This document shows, piece by piece, positions 11,041-22,807 of a stretch of DNA of 64,000 nucleotides (the first letter of the stretch is position 1; each line of letters begins with the position of its first letter). A program made the position numbers and the translations under genes. The notes under the pieces are model-generated. The model did not search any database, was not told where the DNA came from, and worked only from the letters and a program-made list of their open reading frames with translations. The stretch covers positions 1,798,001 through 1,862,000 of the forward strand of contig JAHQIY010000014.1 of the NCBI GenBank assembly GCA_019054805.1. The letters are read 5' to 3'. This stretch comes from Brachionus manjavacas (lineage: Eukaryota; Rotifera; Eurotatoria; Ploima; Brachionidae).

Positions 11041-14000
11041 ATTTTAAAAATTCTCCTAATTTTTCTGATTTCCTTAATTAGACTGACAATTTTGGAACGG
11101 GAAATGGTTTTGAAAATTCTTTGTGCTTGTAATGGAATGCTTTTTTGGGCAGCAGAAATTGAAAAATGATCTCAATTGAAAAATAATCACTTGTCATCTC
11201 TTGATTATTTAGTAATCTAAAACCAATGTTTTTATCAATTAATAAAGATAAAACTAAAAATAAATCAAGAATTTCAAAATATTCCCTATTGAAAATGTTA
11301 AAAGTAGGACACTTAAGATTGATAGTATCTTGAAATTAATGATCATTTAAAAATATCATTTCAATTCAAAGAGTTTATCAATAGATCTTAAAATTAATAT
11401 CTGAATTAATCTAAACAATTTTAGTGATACATCCTTTAGATGTTATGTAGATTTTTAAAAATTAAAAAATTATATTTAAAAAATGTTTTCTAAATAGATT
11501 GATAAGATTTATTATTTAATTTAAATTTATAAGCTGATTTTTTGCAAAGTTTATTTAAATATTTTTTATTTAAAAAAAAATGCTTGGAAAGATCGATCTT
11601 TTCATTTTAAGACACATTTGGAATTTCGTTTTAAATTCAATTTTGAATGCTAGATAAAAATACTCTTGAAACAGAGAATCAAGAAATTTAAATTTTAAAA
11701 TTTTTAAAATTTTTTAAAATTTTATTTTTTAAATCTATATAACATTTAAAGAATGTTACAATAAAACTATTCAAATAAATTCAAATATTAATTTTAAAAT
11801 CTAAAGAAGAACTATGTGCCTTATTAATTACTGTGAAGTTAATCTTGTTAATTTTGTGGTGCGACTGGGCTGCTTAGGATTTGATAAGGATTAGACAAGA
11901 AGTAAAAGAAAAAACTGGAGGTTTAAGTTTTATTTGACTAACTACTTTAGTTATTTTTAAAGAAAACTAAAAAACTAAAACTAATGATAAAATTTACTTA
12001 TCCTATATATTATCTGTTACGATGGTGCTATCGTTTCAAATTGATAACATCAGCAAGATTCTAATAAAATATTTTTTATAAATAATATGTAAAATTCAAG
12101 TTATGTTTAAGCATAATTAAATTTTTTATATTATATTTTTATATTATTTAGTTTTAAATTGAAAACAGATTGTTAAGCACGTTTCATCCCCAAATTACGA
12201 AAAGAATCGAGTTTTGTTCTCGAAAATTAGAACTATGAACGAAAAGAGCTGTGATTTTATTTTTCAGCAACTAATTAATTAATATCATCACTCAAATTTT
12301 TTTATAAATAATCTAATTTAATCAACTCTTTAAAGAAAAAAAAAAAAAAATTTTTCTCTCAACAAATCAATAATGTCACTCCTAGTAATTTCTATATCAT
12401 TTATTTAAACCTATCTCATTTCAAATTTTTTAGACTTATATTTTAAATTATTATTCTAAAATGCTGTCTACAAAGAAGTACATTTGCTTCCATAAAGACT
12501 TGGATGAAATAAGCCAAACCCATTAAATAAATATAAAAAATAAAAAAATTTTTTTTTCAGCAGCAGAGTGGTCAATGTTTGGAATCAACTTGATAGAGTT
12601 GTTATTAATTCGAGAACAGTTAATGTTTTAAAAAACAAAACTTATAAACTTGATTTAAACAAGCTTTTAAGATGAGGTTAAACCCTCATTCCATGTACTA
12701 GCACATTAAAGCTTTCTTATTATTATTTTTTTTATTATTTTTGTTTCTGAAAATTGACAACTTTAATGTCGAAAACTTTGGATTATAAAGAAGTTTACAA
12801 ATCTTGATTAAGTAAAAATTTGAAAATGTTGGCAGGCATTTTGCGCATTGCAAAAAAGGTTTCTTTTGGATTCTAATAGCAAAACTCACACATAAAAAAA
12901 TTATTAAACCTCTTAATCTTTCCATACAGTATGTATAAAAACAAAAAAGAATAAGAAAAAATAAATCTAAAAAATTTAGACATAAATCCATTTTTAAAAA
13001 AACATATATATCTTTTTGGCTTCTTTTTTGATATAAATATTGTTCAAAAAAATTAAATGATAACTCCATTTAATGAGTGTTCATAAATTCGGAATTTTTA
13101 TAAAAAATAACCAAAAATTTACCAAAGTCAAAATTTGATATATTATTATTTCATAAAATGGTTTAAACGTCATTTTTTAATTGCTTTCTCGAAATTTTTG
13201 GTTTTAATAAATTGATTTTAAATTAAGTCCTTTAATGGGTCCTACTAAAGCACTGACTCACAATTTTCGAATATTTTAGAATAATGGTGCTTAGTTGGGG
13301 ATCAGTAAGGGTCAGGTTTCCATATAAGAAAATTTTTGTTTTTTTTAAATTTCTAAAAATATTATAGAAAATTAAAAAAACAATGTCATTATTAAAGAGC
13401 TTAGTCAAATTCTGAATCGAATGGTGTATCGATCTTTAAATTTACTTAAATCTTTTATTTATTCTCACAAACTTTACTTCAAGGTCAAAAACTAAGCAAA
13501 TTTATTGGGAACTCGTGAAACTCTCTACAAGATTAATGGTGGTCGGTTTGGGGACAGTTGTATAAAATTGTTTTTAAAAATACAAAAACATCTATTTTCG
13601 TTAAAAAAAAAAAAAAATTGTAATTAAAAATAATTAAACTAATTAAATTTAAATATAATTAGATAATTTAGCTAAAAAAACATGTTATTACTATCAAAAA
13701 TATTTTTGCTTTAAAAAAAATGGAGGTCAGTGTTATAGTAGGACCTCCTAGACGCAAAGAGTTTAGTTTAGGGCGTCGTTAAAATCAAAGTTTAAATAAA
13801 TTTAAAAAATATTTTCTAATTACCTTTGTACTGTTGCTTTTTTATCCATTTTTATATTAATTTATTATTTTTTAAACTCAAAATTTGGACCGGCACTTGC
13901 ATCTGAAAATATAATATTTTTTCAATATTATTTTTTAAATTTAATTTTATGTACGTCGGACTTATTTTTATTTTTTTTTAACATGGAAGAAGTTTATGTC

Positions 14001-15190
14001 TTTGCATGCGCTTAATATGTTTCTTTAGGTTTTAGTGCATGCGTTTTTAAGCACGGAAATACGGTAGTTGAGGAATAGATAAATATAAGTATGAATAGTA
14101 AAGGTGAAAAATTAGCAAAAAATTTAAAAAACAAAAAAAAAAAACTTAGGTTGTTTAATAAGAGTTATTAATGATATTTTTGATATGGTATAGTATTAAG
14201 ATGATTAATAGTATTTATTAAACACACTGGAATGATCAGTTGCGAATTTGATGCTTGTCAGCCTTTTAAAAAATATTTAAATTTCAAATAAAAATTTATT
14301 TAAAGATTCTTCTCCAGCCACTTCTTTCATGATAGTTTTCCAAATTTTTTTGGGTCTTTTTTTAAAAAATTTCTTAAAATTAAGCTCTCAAAAACCTTGG
14401 TATTTATTGAAGTTTTTAATTTTCGACTTGACAATATACACAAAATTTTTCCAATAATAAAAAAAAAAATTGAAAATTAATTTCGGTACTCAAGTACTGC
14501 AATATTTTATTTTAACTATCTAAAAACCGAATAATAATAAATAAGTTACAAATTAAAAAATAAAAATGCAATGCAATCACTAATGGGCTTAACTTGAGTC
14601 CGCACCTTTATTATCATACCTATTAAAATTATTATTTAATTTGATTGTTAATAAGAATTTCAATTTAGAATTTAAAATAGATATAAATTGTGAAATATTT
14701 AAATTTAATAAAGATACAATTACAAAAATGGAAGGCCACGCTGATAAAAAAATCGACATGTTATCAATCAAGCAAAAATAAAAATCATACCGAGCTAGGA
14801 TCAAAATGGTTCCAATTTTAAGATTTTGATTTTTTGCTCGGTCAGCTGAACTCAGGTAAGGTCTATAATATCTCTAAATTTAGAAAAATGAATTAAGAAA
14901 TCAATTGACTTAAAAAAGAATAAAATTCTGACTTCTTCACAATGAAGCATATGCTTATATTGTTCAATAAATTTTTTTAAATAGTTTTTATTAATCAAAG
15001 AGTTTTAATTAATTTATAACAGCTTAAAATATCTGTTTCAACATTATTATTTGCTCTCTTTAAATTTAATTAAAAATATTAAAGGAAAACGTTTTGAAAT
15101 TGAATCTAATTTCATATAAATTTTTAATTCTCTAATTGAAATTTTAAAATCAATCAGCTTTTTAAATTTTCAATTATTAAATATTTCCAT
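11041..15190. other. AT-rich intergenic DNA, no supported gene
   Basis: Both strands hold only short, low-complexity open frames rich in Lys, Asn, Phe and Ile, as expected by chance in such AT-rich DNA. No repeat with defined ends and no RNA gene was recognised. Confidence 0.4.
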
Positions 15191-15197
15191 CTTTTCT

Positions 15198-15290
15198 GCG
15201 CAATTTCGGCTACCATAGATGTCCTCCTGGTAGGTCATCTCAGCAAGCTTGCTTGCTGTAGCTTATTATTATTATTATTATTAAATATTT
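15198..15290 (+). repeat. Retroelement 3' end with (TTA)n tail, family T
   Basis: The segment contains GGCTACCATAGATG, then GCTTGCTGTAGCT, and ends in seven TTA-type trinucleotides. The same modules occur at 49536-49612 in the same orientation and, reversed, at 48805-48880; more diverged versions occur at 17325-17420 and near 20278. A common body with a trinucleotide tail is typical of the 3' ends of LINEs or SINEs. Confidence 0.6.
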
Positions 15291-16100
15291 AATTATGCAT
15301 CAGTTAGTTGTATTTTTTTCTCACATTTTGAAGATTTTATTTATTTACATGCTTAAATGTAACAAGTTAGAGCTTGAAAATAAAAAATTGAAAAAAATTA
15401 TAAAAATTTAAAATTTATTTATTGTATTAAGTGGCAAGTTTTTTTTATATTTAACACTTTTAAATAAACCTTCAAGTAAAATAAGCCAGAAAAGCTTTAG
15501 TTTTATTGAAAAAATAAAATTTGATTTTTATGTTGTAGTTTTGGTAACGAATTTTAAGAGAATCATTTAACAGATTTTCTTGAATTTTTAATAAGAAGAC
15601 AGTTTGAGATAGTTTGAATTTTATTTTGTTTGATTCAAAAAGTTAAAAAATAAAATTTAAGTAAAATAAGTGGAAACAAAATATGGACATAAAAATGTAG
15701 AATTTTTAAATGGAATTGATTGAACTTTATGATGCTTTGGTTAGAGCAGAATTAGAGGACAAAACCTGCGAACAGCCTACTTTTGGATTATAGCACCATG
15801 TGAGGGGACATATCTTCCAAAAACTGGCTCTGTAAAATGTATCACATGAGTCTAGCTTTGGTAAAGTAATTTTCATTCATTTTACTATGTATGCATTATT
15901 AGGAAGATGGATTTTGGTGATTAATCGATTAAATCAGCTGATACAATATACTAAGCCAATTTTTGGCATTTAGAAAAAAAATTTATTTCGTTATTTCACT
16001 TTTTTTCTATCTTTTTAAAATGTCAAAATTAGAGCAACAGGGACAAAAAGGTGCAAATTTATAAAAAAATTAAAAAAATCATTAAAATTTCCTTTAATAT

Positions 16101-16631
16101 TTAGAATAAATTTATTAAATTTACAATATTTACAAATAAAAAAAAAAATTTATAAAAAGATAAATTAGTCGATCTGTTAGTTAATCGACTATGAAAAAAG
16201 TGGTCGTACAAATTTTTGCATTTTAGGCGATAAATAGATTTTTTGAATTTGTCCGGAGTGTTTCCATTAGTTCCATTCAGACATTCGAAATTATCTGTCG
16301 ACTTGGCCAAATAGTCGTCAATACAAAACCTTCCGATCACAAATGCCTGGCAATAGTAATAAGTCTCATTTGCACTTTGACCGTTTGATCTCTTCAAATA
16401 GTGATACTTGGAGTCCAATCGGTCCTTGCCAAAAACTTTATCCCATTCGGTACGGAACAAACAATTATGAACGGCTAGATTGCATCTCTCGTTAAAATGT
16501 GAAACAACAAAAGCTGACACTTCGGAAAAAGATTCCTTGACCAGTTTTTCCAAACGGAATCGATCGGAACATTTTACAATCAAGAGCAAACTTGTCAAAA
16601 AAAACACTAGTCTAAATTTCATATTTTGCAT
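16101..16631 (-). CDS. Secreted or GPI-anchored Cys-rich protein, orphan
   Basis: A single-exon protein of 176 residues that I do not recognise. Residues 1-21 form a clear signal peptide (FRLVFFLTSLLLIVKC). The mature part has six further cysteines (in the contexts ERC, HNC, YYC, RFC, FEC and LKC), probably three disulfides, and four Asn-glycosylation sequons (NET, NGT, NRS, NLS). The C-terminus is a hydrophobic stretch rich in Phe, Val and Leu that could be a GPI-anchor signal or a membrane segment. The coding stretch is richer in GC than its surroundings, which supports a real gene. A good acceptor (GTTTAG at 16660-16655) precedes the start codon by 23 nt with an out-of-frame ATG between. 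An extracellular or surface role is inferred only from these features. Confidence 0.72.
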   Translation of the reverse strand: MQNMKFRLVFFLTSLLLIVKCSDRFRLEKLVKESFSEVSAFVVSHFNERCNLAVHNCLFRTEWDKVFGKDRLDSKYHYLKRSNGQSANETYYYCQAFVIGRFCIDDYLAKSTDNFECLNGTNGNTPDKFKKSIYRLKCKNLYDHFFHSRLTNRSTNLSFYKFFFLFVNIVNLINLF

Positions 16632-17324
16632 TTGTCACATTATTCAAGCTTCATCTAAACAAAAAAAAATTCCATAAATACTATTTTTTAATATATTTAA
16701 TTAATAGTCATATCGGAAAATTATATTTTGTTGTTGTTGACAATTTCTTGGGAAATAATCCGCAAGAATCAATAATTAAAATAGTCTTATAAATAATAGA
16801 CTTAGCGCAGATGCTTTAAAGTTAAACAATACGACACACGCAAATGCTTTTTGAGGTATTAAATGATTGTGACAAAACTCTCATTCCCTGATTAAAAAAA
16901 TAAATTAAACCTTTTGCACTAAATTAATGAAAAGCTCTTTCTGCCACAACATGGTTCGACTGGCATTTGTTTAAAGTTTCTCTATAAATACAAATGTAAC
17001 CTAAATAGAATAAATCTGGAATACATCAACTAGCTGCTAATATTAAATAATCAATATCAGGCTGCCTGAATACACTTTAGTTTTTTTCCTTTCAGGCCTT
17101 AGTTTTTTTTCGATGAAAATTCAAATATTTAAGAAAATTAATCTTATTATTTAAACTAAATAAATTCATCTTGATAAATATTAAATTGAAAAAATTAATG
17201 ATCTTTTTATGAAAGTTATTCTAAATCAAGCTAAAAAATTCAATTTTTATTTATCCAGTTAATTAAATATATTCGTAAACAAATCATTTGAAATTGGCTC
17301 CCTTTAGACCCATGCATTTAATAA

Positions 17325-17610
17325 AAATAATAATAATAATAATAGTATAAGTTACAACAAGCTAGCAAGCTAGACTTGGGAAGATGGGAAACAATAGTTA
17401 CCATAAATGGGATCCTATCAACTATGGATAGTATTTACACTTAATCAGTAAAATTCATTATTATTCAAAATTAATTAAAAGATGATAATAATGTTTGAAG
17501 AGGAAGATCAGTGTCGTGCAGAACTGGTTGGCTTTGGTAATTTGGTTTGATGTTGAGAGTCACTCTAAAAGGTCACCATTACCTCGTGTCGATTCTACTG
17601 AGCTTCATTT
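17325..17610 (-). repeat. Dispersed repeat R, copy 1
   Basis: This begins with an (AAT)n run, then CAAGCTAGCAAGCTAGACTT, then ACACTTAATCAGTAAAATT, GATGATAATAATGTTTGAAG and a less AT-rich part ending near 17610. The same modules in the same order recur at 20278-20860. The AAT run read in reverse is a TTA tail, so the element is probably a retroelement 3' end lying on the minus strand. No protein was recognised. Confidence 0.65.
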
Positions 17611-20265
17611 AATAATTAAAAAACAGCTAAAGTGTTATTTAAACAATTTAATTTCATGTATTAAAAAAAAAAAATTGATTGTTATTTTAATATATTTTAT
17701 GTAATTTTAATTTCAATGTTGGGTGGAAGGTTAAAAGTTGGCACATTGGAAGTATCTATCTTACTTTGAAAATACTTTGAAAATTGAAAAACAAACAAAC
17801 TCATTTGAGAATTTTTTTAATTACTTAATGTTTCTAATAAAATAAAATATTGATCTTTTGAATTTCTTTATGTTTATCAAAATTTAAAAACAATTAGCTT
17901 TAGTAATAGACGTTCTTCTTTGAATCACGAAAAAAAAATGTAATGATTGATCATTGGAAAATAAAATTTATTCAAGATTTTAAAAAATAAAAAATACTTT
18001 TGTATAAAGAAAATTTTTTTGATATGCTCATTTGTTTCGTTGTTTGTAAATATATTCAAGTGCCTCTATTTTCTAAAATAGTTAAAATAGAAAAAAGTCA
18101 AAAAAAAATTTCTAAAAGCAATCTTCAATTTTTATTATACTTTTTAAAATGTCTCCAAAAAAACAAATTAGAAAGCATTAAACTTTTAATTTTGATTATT
18201 TATCACATATTTTTTAAATAATTTATCATAATTCTGAAATCACCCAAGAAATGTTCTCTTATTCTATCACTCAACTTCGAATAAATTTATCAAAATTGAA
18301 AATTCTCTTTTCAATTAAATTTTTTTATTGAATCCGGCACTTTATTTTTTTTAAATAACTACCAAAATAATATGAGAAATTTTTTGGCATCAAATCTCTG
18401 TAAACTTTCGAAAAAATGTAAACCCTTTATAAAAAAAATTTCAAACTTTTAAAAATTAAAAAATAAGTGTAAAAATTATTTTTCATTATTCGGTTTAAAA
18501 TTAGATAATTTTATTTGTCACAAGTAAGGCATGCAGAAATACTTGGAAATAATCTTTTTTGCCGGTGGAAGCTAGAGGCATCAATCACATCCAGAAGCGA
18601 TCGAAAATCTTTAAACTAATTACAAATAAGGCAGAAAAGAGAGTTATAATGCTAATCTAGAATTTATGATATTTTTCATTAATAAAGTGCAGTTTCAAGA
18701 TACGAATTAATCATTTTGTTTTAATCTTAAATTCCTGGGCACCACAAATCCCAGCACGTGAATAATTATCAATACATAAATGCCTCTTGTTTTTATTTTA
18801 ATTAAAATTTGTACTAATTTAGCTGAGTCGATTTGAAACTTAATAAAATAAATCATTTGCTTGTGCATTTCCAGATCGTGTTGTAAATATCAAATGGAAT
18901 TGTTGAGCCTTGCTTTTAAATGATTGATAAGAAATTATACTAAAAGATAGAAAATGGGTATTTGCGAGATAAACAAACACAATGAATAGATACAACTAGG
19001 ACTAAAATTGAAATTAATTTTTCCAACAACTTTAGCAAATACTCAAAATCGCTTGAATTAAGTCTCTACCAAGATTTAATATTCATTTATTGATTACACT
19101 TGAATTTCTTTTGAATGCCAGTCTCTCAAATTGATGATAATAAAAATCTGATTTTTTGATTGTGAGTTTAAATCGGAAGTAAAATTGTAAAATGCGGAAT
19201 TCATGCACAAATCATAGCTCTAAAAATTACGCATCCAAACAAGTATCTGAGCTTGACAATAAATTTTTTGCCTTATAAAATATTAAACAGTAAATATTTA
19301 AGAAAATCTAGCTAATTTCTGAAAGGTAAAAATTACCAAAATAATTATATCAAGTCTCGTATTTAAATCATTTTTTTTCTAATTAAAAATAAATGATTGT
19401 AGGACGAAATTTTAGCTTTCCTGGAAATCGATAGTATCAAGACTAATTTAAATATTTCAAGTATAATTTAGTCTATCATATATCGGAATTAATCATATTT
19501 TGAATTAATTAAATTCAGAATTTTTTTTTTAAGATTTTAAATTGATATGATCAGAATAGTAGAGCTGGATCAATATTTCTATTTAATTTTTTTTTATTTT
19601 AGTTCTTAATTTCAGATAAATATTATTTTAAACTAGTGTCAATATTTTTGGACAATACGTTTCGACTCAATTAGCTTTCTCTGATTATGTTTTTATTGAG
19701 GGATTTTTTATCGAGTTTTTCATGTCTGTTTTCAGAACAATACTTAAAATGATAAATAAAACTAAAAAAGATTAAAGTTTTGAAAATATTTTTTTTTATT
19801 TGAATATATTTTTTTCTTCAAGCATTAATTTTATTCAGATTATTTTATGCTCATTTTAAAAATCTAATCGTAGACCTTTAAATGAAATTGTTTTTAACTT
19901 ACTTATTAATTTAAATGAATTTCCATACAATGAATTCCCGGTATTTGAATGCAAAATTTGTCAAATAGCTACTTTTTAAAATAGAATCATTTTTTAGTTT
20001 ATCTTAGAAGAATTTTTTTATAATAATGTAGACCTTTGGTTGAAATTTTCAATTTTTTCACTATTACGCAGTTTAGCTATCTTTTTTTTTCATTCACAAA
20101 TTTTTGAAATAAATTTTAAAAACCTCATATTTATTTTAAAATAATAAATAATTCTAAATTTCTTTAGAATAATCATTTAAATGTATTTTAACTATTTAAT
20201 TGAAATTTTGGTTAAAAATCATCAACTAGACAGTAAATTAATTACAAAAAAGTTAGAACAATAAT
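17611..20265. other. AT-rich intergenic DNA, no supported gene
   Basis: No plausible coding exon, RNA gene or defined repeat was seen between the two copies of repeat R. Confidence 0.4.
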
Positions 20266-20277
20266 TATAATATTTAT

Positions 20278-20950
20278 ATAAGTTACAACAAGCTAGCAAG
20301 CTAGACTTGCGAAGATGGGAAACAAGGTTCTGTGAAGTTCAGTACAAAAGAATAGAAAAAAGTGTAAAAAAATTAAATAAATTTTTTTCTAAAAGTTTAA
20401 AATTAATTCTGTGAATGCAGCATGGTGAAACATTCAAAGTTGCATTAACTCTAAAAGTCTGCTAATGGTGTGCAAAATCTCTGCAAATTATATTGAAATT
20501 AAACTAAAATCTGCAAATTTAGCAGAACTTGATATTTGATGCAACTTTGAATTTTGACTTATGTTGCATTTACAGAACTAAGTTAAGACCTTTAGAAAAA
20601 ATCTTATTCAATTTTATTACATTTTTTTCTGCTTTTTTTTTACATTTTGTACTTAATTTTACAAAACCGGAAACAGTAGGATCCCATCTATGGTTACTGT
20701 GGTATGTACACTTAATCAGTAAAATTAATTATGTCAGTATTTAATTTATTAAAGATGATAATAATGTTTGAAGAGGAATAAGAGTGTCGTGGAGAACTAG
20801 ATGGCTTTTGGTAATTTGGTTCGATGTTGAGAGAGATGGGGACCTCGGGTCCGATGCTCCATTTGACTAGGGCGATAGCGTGTTCTGTGTTTAGAGCACA
20901 GTCACTTCCCCAGCTCTGCCTTCATCACACTGTAGATTGTTATTCGTTAG
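20278..20950 (-). repeat. Dispersed repeat R, copy 2, interrupted by a MITE
   Basis: It shares the modules of copy 1 (CAAGCTAGCAAGCTAGACTT, CACTTAATCAGTAAAATT, GATGATAATAATGTTTGAAG, and the stretch with ATTTGGTT(C/T)GATGTTGAGAG). Between the first module and the rest sits a 343-bp foldback element that copy 1 lacks. From 20830 to 20940 the sequence is unusually GC-rich for the region. Confidence 0.65.
20326..20668. mobile_element. MITE with long inverted repeats inside repeat R
   Basis: The first and last roughly 125 bp are inverted copies of each other: the left end starts GGTTCTGTGAAGTTCAGTAC and the right end ends GTACTTAATTTTACAAAACC. Inner matching blocks include AAAGTTGCAT against ATGCAACTTT. 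The element is flanked by GGAAACAA (20318-20325) and GGAAACAG (20669-20676), an 8-bp target duplication with one change. The related repeat copy at 17325 has a single uninterrupted GGAAACAA, so the empty site is visible in the same window. Confidence 0.82.
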
Positions 20951-21534
20951 GTTAGAATCCTCAATTTTTTTTGTTTATACTCAAATTTTTGCATTTTATC
21001 TGGATTTTCAATAAGTTCGATGCGTTTCTTGCATTAAATCTTTATTTATTAAATAAAAATAAAAACTTTGCTTTATTTATATTGATTCCTAAAAACCAAC
21101 CAAACTAATTTTTCACTTCTTCCAAATTTTTGAATTTTGTGCCTTGGAGACCATACTGCATAGACCTAAACAGATGATATGCATACCCACATGCTGAAGG
21201 ACAATTTATGAGTATTTAAAAGTAGTGCTCCGAATTTTTAAAACCTTTAATAAAAAAATTAAGATAAATTTTTCTAATTGATTTTCACATTTATACCTTA
21301 AGTTTTGATTTATCTTATGGCTCAAAGATCTCAAAAATTTTTATTTTGGTCTGAAAATTAATAATTAAATAGCTTAACTGGCGACAAAAAAAGATGAAGC
21401 TTTATTCTACGACTTGTAAAATTAGTCCAAAGTCTTTGGATAAAAATGACTTCAATTTAACTTAAATTTTTTACAGAATAAATATTCTTTATATTAAATT
21501 CTAAATTACTCAATTATTTTGTAAATTTTCATAT

Positions 21535-22490
21535 TAAGGCCTGGATAAATGGCATTTTGAATTTTGAAAAGTTTTTGAGGAAACTTCAACTAAATGTTAC
21601 AAAATTTTTACCATTTTGCGAAACCAGTTTTAGACCTAATCAAAAAAAATTTTATTTTTGTTACAATTCGTTTATCAAGAAAGCAATAGGATATCTATAC
21701 ATTTTATTGAAGTTGAGACTGGCTTGAGTCATCGAACCATTAGACGTATTTTGCAAGAGCATCTAAATTTACGTAAACTTTCTTATGGTTCGGTCCTCAA
21801 TGAATAAACTGAAAGTCAAAAAAACAATTTGGAAATTTGTCGAAAAAATTGGAATATCTAGAGAGTAGAAAAATGGAGATGAGTTATGGATATATCACAG
21901 AAAAATTGAGAACAAGGCGTCTAATTCCGGTTGGGTAGCATTAGGTCCCAAAATGTTTTTAAGCACAATCAATTTGAGCCTAAATATGGTATGCGTGTTC
22001 ATGAAAACAACAGGTGTTGTATTGGTACATGTAGATTCTAAAGGAAGTGCCATAAACAACATCTATTATGTTGTAAACTGTTTAGGTACTCTTGTTAAAA
22101 TGACTAATGCTCAAAGACCGACGTCAGGTACCAAAAATTTAAAAATTTTGCATGACATAGCTCGACCTCATGTTTATCAATTTAAAAGAACTTTATTAAT
22201 TCTAATGATATAACCATAATCGAACATCGCCCTTCCTCACCAGACTTAGCTCCATGTGATTTTTAATTATTCATTGAAATAAAAAAAGCTTACTAGATCA
22301 TATAGATAAAGAAAAATTGGCTCTCCAAATTATTATTGCTAAAGAAGAGATCGTTCATAAGTTAATTGAAAGAATGAAACTTTGTTTAGAAAATAAAGCC
22401 AAATACTTCTAAAATTTAAAAAAAAAAATTTTCCCCAAACGTCAACTTTAACTTTTTTTAAACTTTTGGATACCCCTTAGTAAATTTATT
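21535..22490 (+). mobile_element. Decayed mariner/Tc1-superfamily transposon
   Basis: Three pieces of a mariner-type transposase follow in order across stops and frameshifts: a helix-turn-helix part near 21705-21790 (TGLSHRTIRRILQEHLNLRK), the catalytic-core middle near 21950-22190 with a degraded HDNARPH motif (LHDIARPHV), and the final part near 22215-22265 (HRPSSPDLAPCDF). The 3' border may be near 22490, where GGATACCCCTTA resembles an inverted-repeat end. The 5' border near 21535 is a guess. The copy cannot make a full protein. It ends about 320 bp before the klhdc4 start codon. Confidence 0.8.
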
Positions 22491-22807
22491 TATTAATCGT
22501 TTATAAATTTATTTATAACTTGTACAACACTTTAAAATTTCGATTTTATGCCATGTTAAAAATTTATTTTCATGATTTATGAAAATTTGAAAGCCGTTTT
22601 TTATATTTTAAAAATTTTAATAAAAAATTTTTCTTTAGAAAAATTTAATAATTAAATTTGCCAATTTTTCCTGAGAATTTAAAAATTCAAAAAAAAATAA
22701 AGTTAAATTAGCAATTAAAAAAAAAATCCAAAACAAAACACTTTACTAATATTTAAGAAATGTGATTTTATAAAGTAATTTTAATTTCAAATTAAAATTA
22801 ATCTAAA

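Noticed and set aside
12698..13069. A 123-codon minus-strand open frame.
   Set aside because: Phe/Leu/Lys/Asn-rich, ending in a long Asn/Lys run; AT-rich chance frame without domain or splice context.
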